A stretch of DNA of 64,000 nt from Monosporascus cannonballus. Its lineage: Eukaryota; Ascomycota; Sordariomycetes; Xylariales. Numbering within the stretch: the first letter of the stretch is position 1; each line of letters begins with the position of its first letter. The stretch is taken from the NCBI GenBank assembly GCA_004154925.1, contig QJNS01000278.1, forward strand, positions 32,630 through 96,629, in the 5' to 3' direction. Below are positions 1 through 11,493 of this stretch, in pieces. A program made the translations under genes and the position numbers. The notes under the pieces are model-generated. The model searched no databases and was not told the origin of the DNA. It saw only the letters and a list, made by a program, of their open reading frames with translations.

Positions 1-2750
1 TACGTGAAATAAATACTTCGAGATATTTATTTAAAAACGATGCCAATTAATTAATTTTAATATCTTAGTATCTGAAAATTATAATATAATCTTGAAATTA
101 TTATGGATACGTCTGTACGAAATCTTAATTAATGAAAAAACTAGTCAAGTAAAGTTTGTCTTAAATCTTATCAATAAACAAAAAAAAGAATTAAGATTTT
201 AATATTCGATCAAAAATCACGACCAATATAGATATAAGAATATGATAAAATTCTTACCACTTAAGAAAACAAGATATAAAAAAATATAGGTATCAAACAA
301 AATATAACATATTATTATTAATATCAGATCGAAACTAAGGCAACTAAATAACAATCTAAAATAACAGCACCAAATATTAGAAAATCTAAGTAATATATTA
401 TTATAATACTATAAATATAAACAATTCTTTAAAAAGAAGTCCGATACGAAATTAATAGAATATAGCGAATGAGATTATAGAATAATTTTTAAAAAAGGAC
501 TTTCGACGAAGTTTTACCTTATATATAAACTTAACGAAAACGAATTACGAATTCTTAAACAATATCTAAAAAATCAGCTATAAAAAGGATAAATTCGCTC
601 TTTTAAATTACTAGCAAATTATCTAATGTTTGTCGTATCTAGGAAAATCAAAAGATTATAATTTACAGTTAATTATTAATAATTAATAGATATTATTATT
701 AAAAATTGAATACTATTACTTTTAATTGCGGAAATAAAAAACAGATTTTACGGAGCTAAATATTTTATAATATTCGATCTTAAAAATAAATATAAGCGTA
801 TTAAAATTAAACAAAATATATAAATAAAAAACTACTTTTAAAACAAAATACGGATTATTTAAATATTTAGTTACGCTAATAGAACTTACAAACGTACCAG
901 CAACTTTTTAGCGAATAATAAATTATGTATTACGAAAATATCTCGATATTTTTAATATATAATATCTCGACGATATTCTAATTTATTCGAAAGTAAAAAA
1001 AGCATACGTAGTATACGTTTATAAGGTCTTTTAAGATTTACAGAATATACGGCTATTAATAAACGAAAAAAGAATCGGTTCTACAAATAAAAAATAAAAT
1101 ATTTAGAATATATTATTACTCTAAAATATATCAAAATAAATCCAAAGAAAATTAATGCGGTTATAAAATAGCAAACGTTAATAATAGTTAAAAAAGCACA
1201 GATATTTCTTAAATTCGCCAATTATTCTAGAAAATTTATTCAAAACTTTAGTAAAATATCAATATTCTTAATTAAATTATCTAAAAAAGAAAAAAAGTTT
1301 AAATAAACGCTTACAATTAAAAAGCCGTTTCGAAAATTCAAAAATACGATTATTAACGAATTAATGTTAATTATGTAAGATTTAATACGCTTCGTTAAAT
1401 TAAAACTTGATATTTCAGATTATACATTAGGCATAATAATCGGATAACGAAATAATTAAAATAAATTATATCTTATTGCATTTTTCTTAAACAAATTAAA
1501 AGAAACAGAACTTAATTACGGTATTTTAAATAAAAGATTTATGGTTATTGTTATGGTTTTTCGAAAATTCAAGTATTTGCTAAAAGAAAGCTTATATTAG
1601 ATCAAAGTCTATACAGATTATTAAAATTTTACCCGTTTTATTACTACTAGAAAAACATATAGGACAACAGTTAAAATATATAAAAGAATTAGCGAATTTC
1701 GATTTCGTTATTATCTATAAAAAAAGCTCAGAAAACAACAAAGCTAATATCTTAAGTAAACGACCGAACCTCGAAAAAAATTAGTTAAAATTAATTATAC
1801 AATTTTCGATACCATTATAGAAAGATATTTACGTTTGCGACAAATTACGATAATTCGAGCAGTACCTACCGATACATATCAAAAATTCCAGTAATATAAT
1901 AGCGGTTTTAAAAAAAACTAAAAAACTGTCAAAATATAAATTCTGAAGAAATATCAGAAAAGTCTACTACGAAAAATATACGATTATTAATTACATAAAT
2001 ATTTAGAGATTTACAAAAGCTTAAAAGATTATAACGAATTTATTAATATCATAATATGTAATTAATAATATGAAAAATTAGATAAAAATGTAATATTTTC
2101 GTTAAAATCAATATACCGCGATATAAATCTTACGAAAAGTTATAACTATTATCAGTTACAAAACGACCATAATATTTAATTATATTCGATTTTATTATCA
2201 AACGTTTATGATTAAAAGATTCCGTTATACAAGTATATTATAATAGCATTTTTATAATGATTAACGAATTTACGAAGTTTTTCTATTTTTTACTATATTA
2301 TAAAAATATAAACGCCGAATAAATAATTTATATATATTTTAGAGACATTTTTAACATATATATACTATTAATAAAATTTATTTTAAATAAAGAATTAATA
2401 TTTGTATTTAAATTTTAGCAAAGCCTTATAATATATATTACCTTATATTATAAGTTGTTTAATATTTTTAAATTATACATACATATATAAACGGAACAAA
2501 TATATCAAATTTTAAAAACTTATTTACGATATTATATAAATTATAAACAAAATACCTGGGTTAAAAAATTACTAATCGTATAATTGATTTATAATACCAA
2601 TTATTACAAAAATATTAAAATAATATCTATAAACGTTAATTTTGATTTTACTTGAAAAGTTTATAAAAAAGTACGTAATAATGGTCTAATTAATATTAAA
2701 AAAATTCTTATATTAACTTACTTTAAATAATTACATTAAAAAATAAACAG
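1..2750 (+). mobile_element. RIP-degraded Ty3/gypsy retrotransposon pol relic
   Basis: The plus strand carries a gypsy-type pol remnant cut by the window edge. The reverse-transcriptase catalytic block YLDDILIYS is readable at 963-989, preceded by a PATFxR-like stretch from about 895. An RNase H-like region (ELNYGILNKRF, then a VMVFRKFKYLL stretch) lies near 1510-1580, and integrase-like sequence follows to about 2700. Many codons are stops of the kind C to T or G to A changes produce (for example TAG where Gln is expected after ATF). No LTR could be placed, so the right limit is approximate. The gypsy assignment rests on domain order RT, RNase H, integrase. Confidence 0.75.
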
Positions 2751-4189
2751 AGAACTAACATTTATACGAAATTAAATATGTAAATATTAAAATTGACAAA
2801 TGTTAAAAAATAAACTTTTAAAAAAGAAAAACTTATGTTTTCGCTCCCAAAAATCTTTAAACGAAAAGACTGAGCAAAAAAAACTGATTTTAAATATATT
2901 AATCAGTGTAAAATTGCTAAAAAAAAATTTCAGAAAATAATTATTAACTAAAATTTCCATTAAAAATTAAATTTTATCCGATCTTTTACGTTTTCTTACT
3001 CGAATTAATAGCAGATATAATTAAGGCACATACGGTACAGAACGATATAAAATGGAGGACGATACGATATATAAAATGGAAAAAATATTCGACATACGAA
3101 AAGAAAACGGATTTATTCAGTTTCTAATCAAATGAAAAAAGCATTCGAACTCCGAGAACACCTGAGAACCCGCCAAAAACCTTATTAACGCCCAACACCT
3201 GTTGAAAAACTTTTACCAGCAATATCGAAACCGCTAGAAATAATCGCGTCCTAATTAACGTTTTCGATGGACCAATCGGTATTGTCGATACCGAACCAAT
3301 TTGTAAGATTAATGGAAGGAATTAATACGGCTATAAAAACCTCGGCATTGTCCTGTTTTTGGCACTTTTGCTACTTTAACTTCTTTAACGATTATAACTT
3401 CTTTTGTATCATTATTTTTTCGAACGAATTTTTTTTTCTATTTTTAGAAACGAATTAAACGCTCGATAATTTCGTTTATTCCCTACTAATAACGTTTTTG
3501 CAATTGCAAAAAATATTTTTCCGTAAAACCTTCTTTTCGTTCTACGCGTTAGTTTTTAACACGAATATTTTCTCAAAACTAAAAGAAAATACCGGTTCCG
3601 TTACAAGAATATTTGCGTTTAACGCAAGCTTTACATTTAGAAACGTTTTTTATTATTTCGTATTTCCAACCCTTTGAAAAATATAAGGAGCATAACATAA
3701 TTTCAGAACTAAATTCGTTAAAAATAATAAACAATTTCTGTCGACAAATAATAACGGATGAAATCTAACAATAATTTTTAATAACGCAACCCGATAACTT
3801 ATAAAACAAACGATACTTACGAGAGAAAAATAATTTTAAAGGCACAATTTTAGAAAAAGAGAGATCGTATTACGATATAACCAGGCTTAACCTACAGAAA
3901 CAATTAAGCTAGAACTAGAAAACTATATTATTTCAGGTTACATAACGAGTACTTAGCGAAAATCTATTAAATACGAAGAATCGAAATTAAATAACTATTT
4001 CATAAAGCTTTATTAAATAAAGATAAAAAGTAACAAAATCAAAATATATACGTTTATTAATTTCTATAATTTAAATAATAATAACTTATAATAATATATC
4101 GTTACTTAAAACGCTTTTAATATTAGGAGACGTAATATATTACTATATTTATTGCTTAGAATCCTACGATACCCCTGCTAATATAAACC
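2751..4189. other. AT-rich RIP-degraded DNA, no gene seen
   Basis: Very AT-rich sequence with scattered CpG and few CpA/TpG dinucleotides. No domain could be read in any frame; a 63-codon open stretch near 3267-3458 looks like low-complexity chance. It is probably degraded transposon sequence between the gypsy relic and the repeat starting near 4190. Confidence 0.5.
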
Positions 4190-5087
4190 CGTACAACTTA
4201 GATTTAATAGTTGATTAAACCGTCTAGCCGTCACAAGTTGTCGGATCAGTATAACTTATTACCAGATAAACTTTACGGGATATTGAATAACGATTTAAAA
4301 AATTCGAATAAAATCGAAAATAACGAGGACGAAAATCAGGCATTCCGAAAATCTTCATATATTATTAGTTGGACTGTTGAAGTAAGTGGATTTCAGTATA
4401 AAGGAGCTGTATTCAAGGATTAATTTTACAGAGAAAGAAAAAGACTAATTAATGTTAAAAATAAGAGCGTTACTAAAAGATAAGCAAATAAGATTATCGA
4501 AAAGTCAAACTTTAACGCTTGCTTAAAACCGGCCGTTTTCTCGAAATAATTTAGATTTATCGTTATAATTATAGCAAACTAGGCCGGTAATTATTAAGTT
4601 AAAGCGATAAGTAATACAGTTAATATATTCGTAAGTTTTAATAGCGGATTAAATTTGATATAAGGCTAATTCTTCCTTTTTTTTCTTTGTTATTATTTAT
4701 TTTTATTATATAATATTTAAATTTTTACTATAGGAAACATTTAATTATATAAATTAAAATTAAAGAAATAATCGTAAAATAATAATGCTGTATATATTAT
4801 TATTCTTATAATAAGGAAATAAAGGTTTTTAAAGTAAAATACCTAGGTAAATTTTGAAAACTTTTTTCAATTGCTTTATATTACTTTACATACTCCACCT
4901 TTCCAAAAAAAATCCCCTATACCTATACCTAATCAAAAATTTGTCAAATATCTACCTATTAATGTACCGCCATTATAATCAACAACTTTACGCCATTGTA
5001 ATAACAAATTTAATTATAATAATAAAGTTTTATTAAAATAATCATAAAATAATTATTTGCTAATAATTTAATAGCTGCAATGGTGGC
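4190..5087 (+). repeat. Dispersed repeat, copy 1 (partner at 61785-62548)
   Basis: This segment aligns along most of its length, in the same orientation, with 61785-62548. Shared landmarks are the stretch encoding DEDENQAFRKS-like residues (near 4336), the CCTAGGTAAATT motif (near 4840) and the closing AATAGCTGCAAT motif (near 5070). Copy 1 keeps more G and C than copy 2, and the differences are mainly C/T and G/A transitions, as RIP produces. An open frame of 70 codons (4211-4423) survives and may be the end of a transposon protein, which I do not recognise. The similarity stops abruptly at about 5087, where normal-GC sequence starts. Confidence 0.6.
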
Positions 5088-5564
5088 TAAAATGGCACCG
5101 GCCTCACCGGTGGCCAGGTATCTGGAGGTTAAAAATGCTTTCATTCTCGTATGAACAGCGGAACAAGATATCGTACTACTTTACCCAAATGTTTTAACAA
5201 TTTGCTCTTCGGTGAAGGGGTAAGGCGACGGTAAAATCCGGAGTTTGAAATTAGATAGGCTGTCACATAGGGTGGTCGCAGAATGATCAACACGCCTTAA
5301 GAGTGATCAAATGATAATACAGTTTCATTGAGTTTGGTGTCGGCGGTCTTGACCCCGTCTACACATTTCGCTGCGAGTCTCTCGTATACACAGATCGATA
5401 GGAGTAGTAGTGGTGGTACAGAAGACTGCTACCCTCTCCGTTTCCGCGTGTCCAAAAGCAAGCAGACCCTTTTCTTCTTTCTAGCGTCTAATCCGATGCC
5501 TAGATAGACGGATCCCCAGTATGTGTGTTTTCTCTATAGTAATACAACGTGGTGTAAGCTTCTA
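5088..5564. other. Spacer at the AT-rich/gene-island border
   Basis: GC content rises abruptly here. A short CACCGG..CCGGTG inverted repeat and a CCAG..CTGG stem lie at about 5094-5120, right at the edge of the repeat. No coding potential is seen. The last part is the 3' flank of COQ1, which runs on the minus strand. Confidence 0.4.
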
Positions 5565-6999
5565 TCACTTCTGGCGCTTCAGCGTCTTCACCGCCATGTC
5601 TACGAGGCCGTCTTTCGCCTCGCTGTCGGGGAAGTTGTCCAGGGCCGCGATGGCCCGCTGCGAGTAGTCCTCGGCCAACGCCCTCGTCTGTTCTATTCCG
5701 TCACTCTGGAGGACAAACTCCCGCGCCTGTTTTGTCATCGTTAATGGGGCGCCACTTAGGAGATAGATATCTGGGTCATAGTCGGTGGCTGCTTACTCTC
5801 TGAGCATCGCCCTCCTGCTCGAACTTCCTGCCCACCAACGGGCCCAGCTCCGGATTCGTCTTCCACGCAAAGAGGAGGGGGGCAGTCGCGAGTCCCAGCT
5901 CCAGATCGGCACCGGCCGGCTTCCCGAGGTCCTCGCCCGTCTTCGTGTAGTCCAACATGTCGTCGACCAGCTGGAACGCGAGGCCGATGTTCTTGCCGTA
6001 GGCGTAGGCGCTCTCGACGGTGTCGGCGTCGGCGCCGCCGAGCAGGGCAGCGGCGCGGCACGACTTGGAGATCAGGCTCGCCGTCTTGAGGTAGGTCTTC
6101 TGGAGATAGTAGGCGAATATGTCCTCGGACCACCGGGGATTCCTCTCGTCGCGCGCCGTGTTCTTGAGCTGCATGAACTCGCCCTCGACGAGGTTCGCGA
6201 TGACGGTGGCGAGCAGCTCCACGACCTCGGCGTTGCGCAGCCGCGCCAGGGCCACCGAGGCCCTCCCCAACAGGAAGTCCCCCGCCAGGACGGCCATCTT
6301 GTTGCCGAACTCGTAGTTGGCCGACGGCGACCCCCGGCGCGAGGTCGAGTAGTCCAGCACGTCGTCGTGCAGGAGGGACGCGGTGTGGATCAGCTCCGTG
6401 ATCTCGGCCAGCCGCCGCTGGGATGGGAGGATGTCGCTGTCGGTCGACTCGGGCTGCGACGAGAAGCCGGAGACGGGCGTGGGGTTCACGTCGGCTAGGA
6501 TGTTGAGGGGGCTTATCGAGGAATTTATCGTCGTTTCAGTCGTCGCCGACGAAGGGCCGGGTGCCTTGGGACATAGCGCCGTCGCTCTCGACATGAGCAG
6601 GACTATCAGCGGCCGCACATGCTTTCCCTCGGAGTGCGTATAGTATTTCGCAACCCGGTCCAGCGACGGATGGCCGGAGCCCAGAAGCTTCCTGATATTC
6701 CCCGTCAGGAACTTCATCTCCTTGGCGACTATCCGCAGCGGGTCGATGGGCATCTCGCCCTTGGTCGCCCGGCTTACCGCATTGCCGACGATGTTCTGGG
6801 CGACCGACACGGCGGCGGCCCAGGCGGAGGACCGTCTAGGCGAGCTGTGATACGACCGGGTTACGGAGCTTATGCGTATCCTCAGGTCGAGAGAGGCGGC
6901 TCTGCGGCAATCTGAACACGGAGAGAATACTGAGGGGCGACCAGCCGTGGCCGCTATGCGGGACGTGAGGAACAGGGGAGCTCCGGGTCGGAGCTGCAT
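5565..6999 (-). CDS. COQ1: Mitochondrial polyprenyl diphosphate synthase (COQ1-like)
   Basis: Makes the long isoprenoid tail of ubiquinone from isopentenyl and farnesyl-type diphosphates, at the mitochondrial inner membrane (known of the family). Two exons, 5797-6999 and 5565-5726, joined across a 70-bp intron (donor GTAAGC, acceptor AACAG); the product is 454 aa. Both aspartate-rich motifs are present: DDVLD at residues 212-216 and DDMLD at 346-350. GKHVRP at 125-130 matches the substrate-binding region. The first 60 or so residues are rich in Arg, Ser and Ala with almost no acids, as in a mitochondrial presequence. The second exon ends in AVKTLKRQK, typical of fungal COQ1, which supports the splice. 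A Ser/Thr-rich insert lies around residues 140-190. Divergent from VMA12 across a 693-bp shared promoter region. The start is the only ATG near a presequence. Confidence 0.93.
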
Positions 7000-7368
7000 C
7001 GCTTCCTCTTATCTTTTTTTTTTTTTTTTTTTTGTTCCTTGTCCACTCCTCGACCGACCGACCCTTGCTTTGGCTTGGAGGTTCAGCCCGACCCAATTGA
7101 CCTATGACGAATCGTATTTGGCGTTATTGGAGCATCTGTCGGCTGCGTTCAGGTCTTGTCATACGGACGTCCGGGAGGGAATGTGGTGGGAAATGCTGGG
7201 GTATATCGCGGATCGCAAAAGCCGGTGCTGACCGGGATCCAAGTTATAAAAAAAAAAAGTTTCGCGGGCTTCGATGCACAAAAGCTCCCGCCCGGGACGG
7301 CAGGGGGATCCGTCGGTACTTCGTGGGTCGAGGTGGGACAGCTTCAGGGCAGGTGTTAGCGAGCTACA

Positions 7369-7404
7369 GTGCCTAGTGACCTACCTACCTGGACTACTAG
7401 GCAC
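7369..7404. repeat. Perfect 9-bp inverted repeat with 18-nt loop
   Basis: GTGCCTAGT at 7369-7377 is the exact reverse complement of ACTAGGCAC at 7396-7404. It lies in the shared COQ1/VMA12 promoter. CCTAGGTA-like words are common in this sequence (another sits just after VMA12), so this may be part of a small dispersed motif rather than an operator. Confidence 0.5.
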
Positions 7405-7566
7405 CTAGAGTAAGTCGCTCAACTTCGGTGGGAGGTGCCAAGAGCTGCCGGTCTCGGCATTGTGTGTAGAGCTATGGAGTCCTTACTACTTCGTCGCTGC
7501 ATATCTTGAATGCTATGACGGTATTCCACCATACCCCAAGTACTTGCAGGAACCGGAGCTGCATGC

Positions 7567-7593
7567 TCTTATCTTATCTTATCTTATCTTATC
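7567..7593. repeat. TCTTA pentanucleotide array (GATAA on the minus strand)
   Basis: About five tandem copies of a TCTTA unit, so the minus strand shows five GATAA words spaced 5 bp apart. It is 100 bp upstream of the VMA12 ATG. It could be a simple microsatellite or a GATA-factor binding array; the sequence does not decide between them. Confidence 0.55.
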
Positions 7594-7692
7594 CAAGCTT
7601 GTCCAGCTCCAGTGTTACTTCGTACTTGCGTCCAAGATACATACTAGGTAGCCGTTTCCGTGCGCCCATGCTCAGCAGCAGGCCCCTAGAAG

Positions 7693-8615
7693 ATGGTGCT
7701 TCTCACGATGACAGCCTCCATAGTAGAGACAATCCAGATATTGGTCGAGAATGCGAACTCGGATATTCTGGAAAGAGAAGGGATCAACCCCGAATCAAAA
7801 GATGATAAGGATGGACTGTCGGTGGAAGATGCTGCCATTGGCAAACCCATAAGCCACGGACAGATAATCGACATCTGGAACAGGCTGAAGACGCACGGGG
7901 ACAATGACATCACCTTGGAGCGTCTCCTGCGCGGTGCGACGGTCTATATACCTCCTCCACCCGCAAAACCAGAACCGGTTCGTTGTCTAACTTACGCGCG
8001 GCATTTGAAATCGCATAAACTGACATCGTGGATGGCTCGGATGAACAGAGCGAAGAGTATAAAGCGCTAATGGCACGATTACGTCGCGAGGAAGAGGAGC
8101 GATCTTACGAGCGCATGATACAGAGAGGACCCCCCAGGGAAACATTCGCTCAGCGCTTTCCCGCTTCCCGGATGGCCCATTCGTTTGCCGAGGTCAACCG
8201 ACCCTCGAAGGCTTCCGATATGGGTGATGACGACGCGTTCGAACACGGCGAGGTGCAGAAGCAGATCACCCTCATCTTCAACTTCCTTGTCAGCATTGTC
8301 GGCTGCGGTATTGCGCTGTGGTTGGCGGCCAGATGGTGGAGTACGTCGGCACGACTGTTCCTCAGCCTCGGCGGCAGCATCATAGTGGCCATCGCCGAGG
8401 TTGCCGTATACTCCGCCTACACATGGCGGATGTCGGAAGGCGAGAAGAAGGAGAATAAGAAGAAGGAGATCCGGGAGATTGTCAAGACTTGGGTCGTCGC
8501 GGGAGGCGAGAAGGAAGACCTAGACCTCGCAGGACCCCCACGACACAGGTTGATCGAGCCGGAAGACAATGCAAACAGCAACCTCAGAAAGCGGATCAAA
8601 GACTCTACCGACTAG
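7693..8615 (+). CDS. VMA12: V-ATPase assembly factor Vma12/Vph2 family
   Basis: ER membrane factor needed to assemble the V0 sector of the vacuolar proton ATPase (known of the family). Two exons, 7693-7977 and 8049-8615, give 283 aa. The intron (71 bp) has a weak GTTCGT donor, a CTAAC/CTGAC branch region and an AACAG acceptor. Splicing joins YIPPPPAKPEP to SEEYKALMARLRREEEE, the continuous conserved core of the family. Two hydrophobic segments at about residues 168-190 and 196-218 are the expected membrane hairpin, followed by a Lys/Glu-rich cytosolic tail (223-240). The start MVLLTM matches other filamentous-fungal members as I remember them. The neighbour COQ1 is divergent and functionally unrelated. 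Confidence 0.88.
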
Positions 8616-9347
8616 ACCTTACCTAGGTACCTAGTTCTGAACTAAGTGTCTACTTGAGTAGGTATCTACCCCAATCCCATTACTCAGAAGTCTTCTCTTT
8701 CTAGAGAAGTACGACAAGTTGTCTTTATATTCATATCCCTTATCTTCATATCGCATGTATAGCTGCATAGCGTGTACGGCTTGTGCGTGCAGCTGTGGGA
8801 AGCTGTCTTCCAGCCCCGCCACCTGACAAGCATTTCAACCATTCCCCCAACGCCAAGGAATCCAGAACCGCGTCCGGGCCCCCCACAAAGAGACCCGCTT
8901 TTCCGGATCACCCGTCCGACGCGTCTCAATGACACTTAACGCGTCTCTTTAACCTTCAAACTACGTAATCTTGGCAAACCTCCCTTCGAAGGTGACCAAG
9001 TCGTTGGATATTAATAACCTTGGCCAACCCTGAAATTCTTGCATTTCTTCTTTGAATCAGCTTCTGGTCTTCTTGTTCTCAGCAACCCAGTAATTGACCG
9101 CGTCTCGGGCTACTACCGTACATACTGCACCCTACAAAGCGATATTTGCACGTGTGGATAGGTTTTGGTATCGCATTATTTCTGGAGTCGCCTTGCGGAA
9201 CATTGGCAACTGGGTACATCCTTCTTTACGATGGAGCCTTTAAAAATGAGTTCTGGGAGTCAGGTAGAAACCGGTCATAAGACCCCGAGGAAGCCGGATC
9301 GCACGTATGTCTAAGTACACCGGAAACTCGCTCCTCGGCCTAACAGA
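8616..9347. other. Intergenic spacer between VMA12 and the ECO1-like gene
   Basis: Normal-GC sequence with an ACCTAGGTACCTAG word just after the VMA12 stop and no reading frame with recognisable content. The last part is presumably the promoter of the ECO1-like gene. Confidence 0.5.
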
Positions 9348-10109
9348 ATGCTAACCGGTATACGTAGGCGACCCTTGAAGACTTACAGCAAAAAGGCAAC
9401 ATCCATTGGTTCAACAGAGCCTCCGCCGAAAAGGCGACATTCAGGGGAGGTCACCCAGACTCCGCGCCCTAAGAAGAGTGAATCACCTAGTTTGCAGCAA
9501 GACAATCGCAGTCAACCCTCATTACCGCCGCCTCATGCGTCGCGTGACCCTAAGAGGGGAACCATCATGAGCTACTTCAAGGTTGTTTCGCCGTCATCTA
9601 ATCACATGTCGTCATATAGCGAGCCGTCATCCTGCGGCGTCGAGCCCGCTTCGACTCCTCCATCACCCCCACCTCTCAAAACTGACTCGAGACACAAGAA
9701 GCGCCGAAGACTGACCACCAAGGTCGTCTCGAAAGACCTTGACGCCACGGGTGATGCGGAAGAAGAGACTACTGGGAGACTCGATCCAGAAACCGGCCAG
9801 TCAACTACAACGCGGGGGGGAAATTCAGGTGTCCTGGCCGACACGAGTAAAGGTGCTCTCAACAAAGCAGCCACCCAGCAAGAACAGCGGTTAGAAGCCG
9901 GGAAACGCGGAAGAGGCAAGGGGCCGAACTCGAAACCAGTCATCGTCCAGACGACACTCAGCCTGTCCATGTCCGATAAGGGGTTCGCCGAGTGCAAGGC
10001 GTGTAACATGATATACAACCCCTACCACGAGAAGGACGCGAAGTTCCATGCTAGGCGTCATGCGGTAATGTTGAAGTCGAAGTCTCAAAAGGGCAGCGAA
10101 ATACCTTGA
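9348..10109 (+). CDS. ECO1/ESCO-like zinc-finger protein lacking the acetyltransferase domain
   Basis: A single exon of 253 aa. The last 60 residues hold the C2H2-type zinc finger found at the front of cohesin acetyltransferases: QTTLSLSMSDKGF, then Cys216, Cys219, His234 and His238 inside ECKACNMIYNPYHEKDAKFH. Residues 71-78 (GTIMSYFK) sit where Eco1 proteins carry a PCNA-binding box, though this version is degenerate. The N-terminus is basic and Pro/Ser-rich, as in fungal Eco1. In the family the finger is followed by a GNAT domain that acetylates cohesin Smc3. Here the frame stops 15 residues after the last His, and I find no GNAT motif in any plus frame for the next 1.2 kb. It is either a truncated gene (pseudogene or single-domain paralogue) or, less likely, a domain lost to assembly error. 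The ATG at 9348 opens the basic N-terminus. Confidence 0.7.
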   Translation: MLTGIRRRPLKTYSKKATSIGSTEPPPKRRHSGEVTQTPRPKKSESPSLQQDNRSQPSLPPPHASRDPKRGTIMSYFKVVSPSSNHMSSYSEPSSCGVEPASTPPSPPPLKTDSRHKKRRRLTTKVVSKDLDATGDAEEETTGRLDPETGQSTTTRGGNSGVLADTSKGALNKAATQQEQRLEAGKRGRGKGPNSKPVIVQTTLSLSMSDKGFAECKACNMIYNPYHEKDAKFHARRHAVMLKSKSQKGSEIP

Positions 10110-11493
10110 TGCAATGCAAGACGGTGTGAGGGACGGGATTAGGAGGTCGACATCATATGGATACGGCGCCGCATCGGCTACCGAACCAATCTAGCTTTTG
10201 TGGTCTGTCTTGTTCCGGGTTTACATGTCGAGCCGAAGATCTTCCCGGGGACGTAGGATGGTGTGGCGGTGCCGCAGAGTTCTCCAGACGGTCGTTGTCT
10301 CCCACTTGTACCACCAAATGCAACCCCACAATCCTGAAGATCCAATCTCGGGACGATTTATGCCATGGAATCATGCGCAGATGGCGTGGTCTTGCCCATT
10401 AAGAATGGCCTACACACCGAGACACGACCCCGGAATACCACAGTGCCCTTGTCCGTGGACACAGTCGGAGCTACTACTTAGGACCCAAGTGACTCCTGCA
10501 TTTAGCGAAGACACTGTTCGATCGGCCGATCATTATAGCGGCTATGGCTTTGGGATATATGGCGGTCTGCCAATTCTATGTCTGGAATAGTAAGAGTTGA
10601 GCAGGAGAAGGCTTGCTGGCCGGGATGCTTCATCACAATGGACTGGATAACTACAACACGGCGTCAGTTTCGTGCGGCGGGTAGGGAGGACGAGTCCCAA
10701 TATTATTATCGCCGGGGTTGAACAAATACGGGTGACCTGTGACAGGTTCTGGGGTAGTCGCTCTCAGGACTAAGGCCAGGCTCCTGTTGCCGGTTTCAGG
10801 GCCACGACGGAGACCATATACGCCAGTAAATGATGATAATGTCTCTTTTACCCCTTGGGCCCAATAATATGATAACGGTGCATGATCGCGTCTCTACACT
10901 CTCTGGGTCTCGGCTTCATCTAGATGAAAGGCCTAGTAAATGCGTCAAGAAGAATTTATTGCAGGTCAGCAAACGTTCGCAATTGCACTTTCCGCCCACG
11001 AGGTCCATGCTGCCGAACAATCAGCTAATATCCTGTCTAGATCTAAGAATCCGGTCCTCCCGTACGCAAGATGCTCCAATTAGTTCAGAGCCAGCTCGTA
11101 TGATCCCTTTAGCGGGGGTGGAAACTACGAAGCAGCAACCCACGATGGGCCGGAATCGCCTACACATCACTTAACCCGAGCAATTTCGATCGTTTTAGAT
11201 TCATCAATTCACGCAGAGATGTTCGCGTCTACCTAGCAGCCAGACTACACAGGAAGCTGCTTACCATGATAACGACCTCAAGTTAAGATAGTAGGGTTCC
11301 CAGCCGCCCATTCAAGGAGAACATAATATCCCCTGTAGCTTTCTCGAGACCGCAATGCAATGCAACGCAAACGCCGTCGCCTCATAAATGTAACTAATAC
11401 GCGTCAATAGCATCAACGTGTAATGCACAGCTACTTATGTACCCAGCTGGCGCATCACACCCCCAGTTGGGATTTCCCCCCGTCCGTCCGTAC
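10110..11493. other. Spacer; no acetyltransferase exon found
   Basis: Checked for a continuation of the ECO1-like gene and for independent genes. Open stretches at 10198-10590 and 10830-11174 have no recognisable domain and odd composition, and I regard them as chance. The right end is the 3' flank of the minus-strand glutaminase gene. Confidence 0.5.

Larger units (their letters stand above)
7000..7692. promoter_or_regulatory. Divergent COQ1/VMA12 promoter region
   Basis: The two start codons face away from each other over 693 bp. The interval holds a run of 20 T (7014-7033) immediately upstream of COQ1, a 9-bp-arm inverted repeat (7369-7404) and a TCTTA pentanucleotide array (7567-7593). 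I see no convincing TATA box. No gene is supported inside. Confidence 0.5.

Noticed and set aside
5070..5120. Possible Helitron 3' end (CTAA plus hairpin) at the edge of the first AT block
   Set aside because: The base after CTAA is A, not T, the hairpin is on the wrong side, and no 5' end was found.
5776..6915. Long open frames on the plus strand opposite COQ1
   Set aside because: They are antisense shadows created by GC-rich codon use; their translations are Arg/Gly/Val-rich and have no domain.
7104..7376. Small ORFs in the COQ1/VMA12 interval
   Set aside because: Overlapping frames with no consistent coding signal in a promoter region.
10198..10590. 130-codon frame after the ECO1-like gene
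   Set aside because: Checked as a possible acetyltransferase exon; no GNAT motifs, composition looks random.
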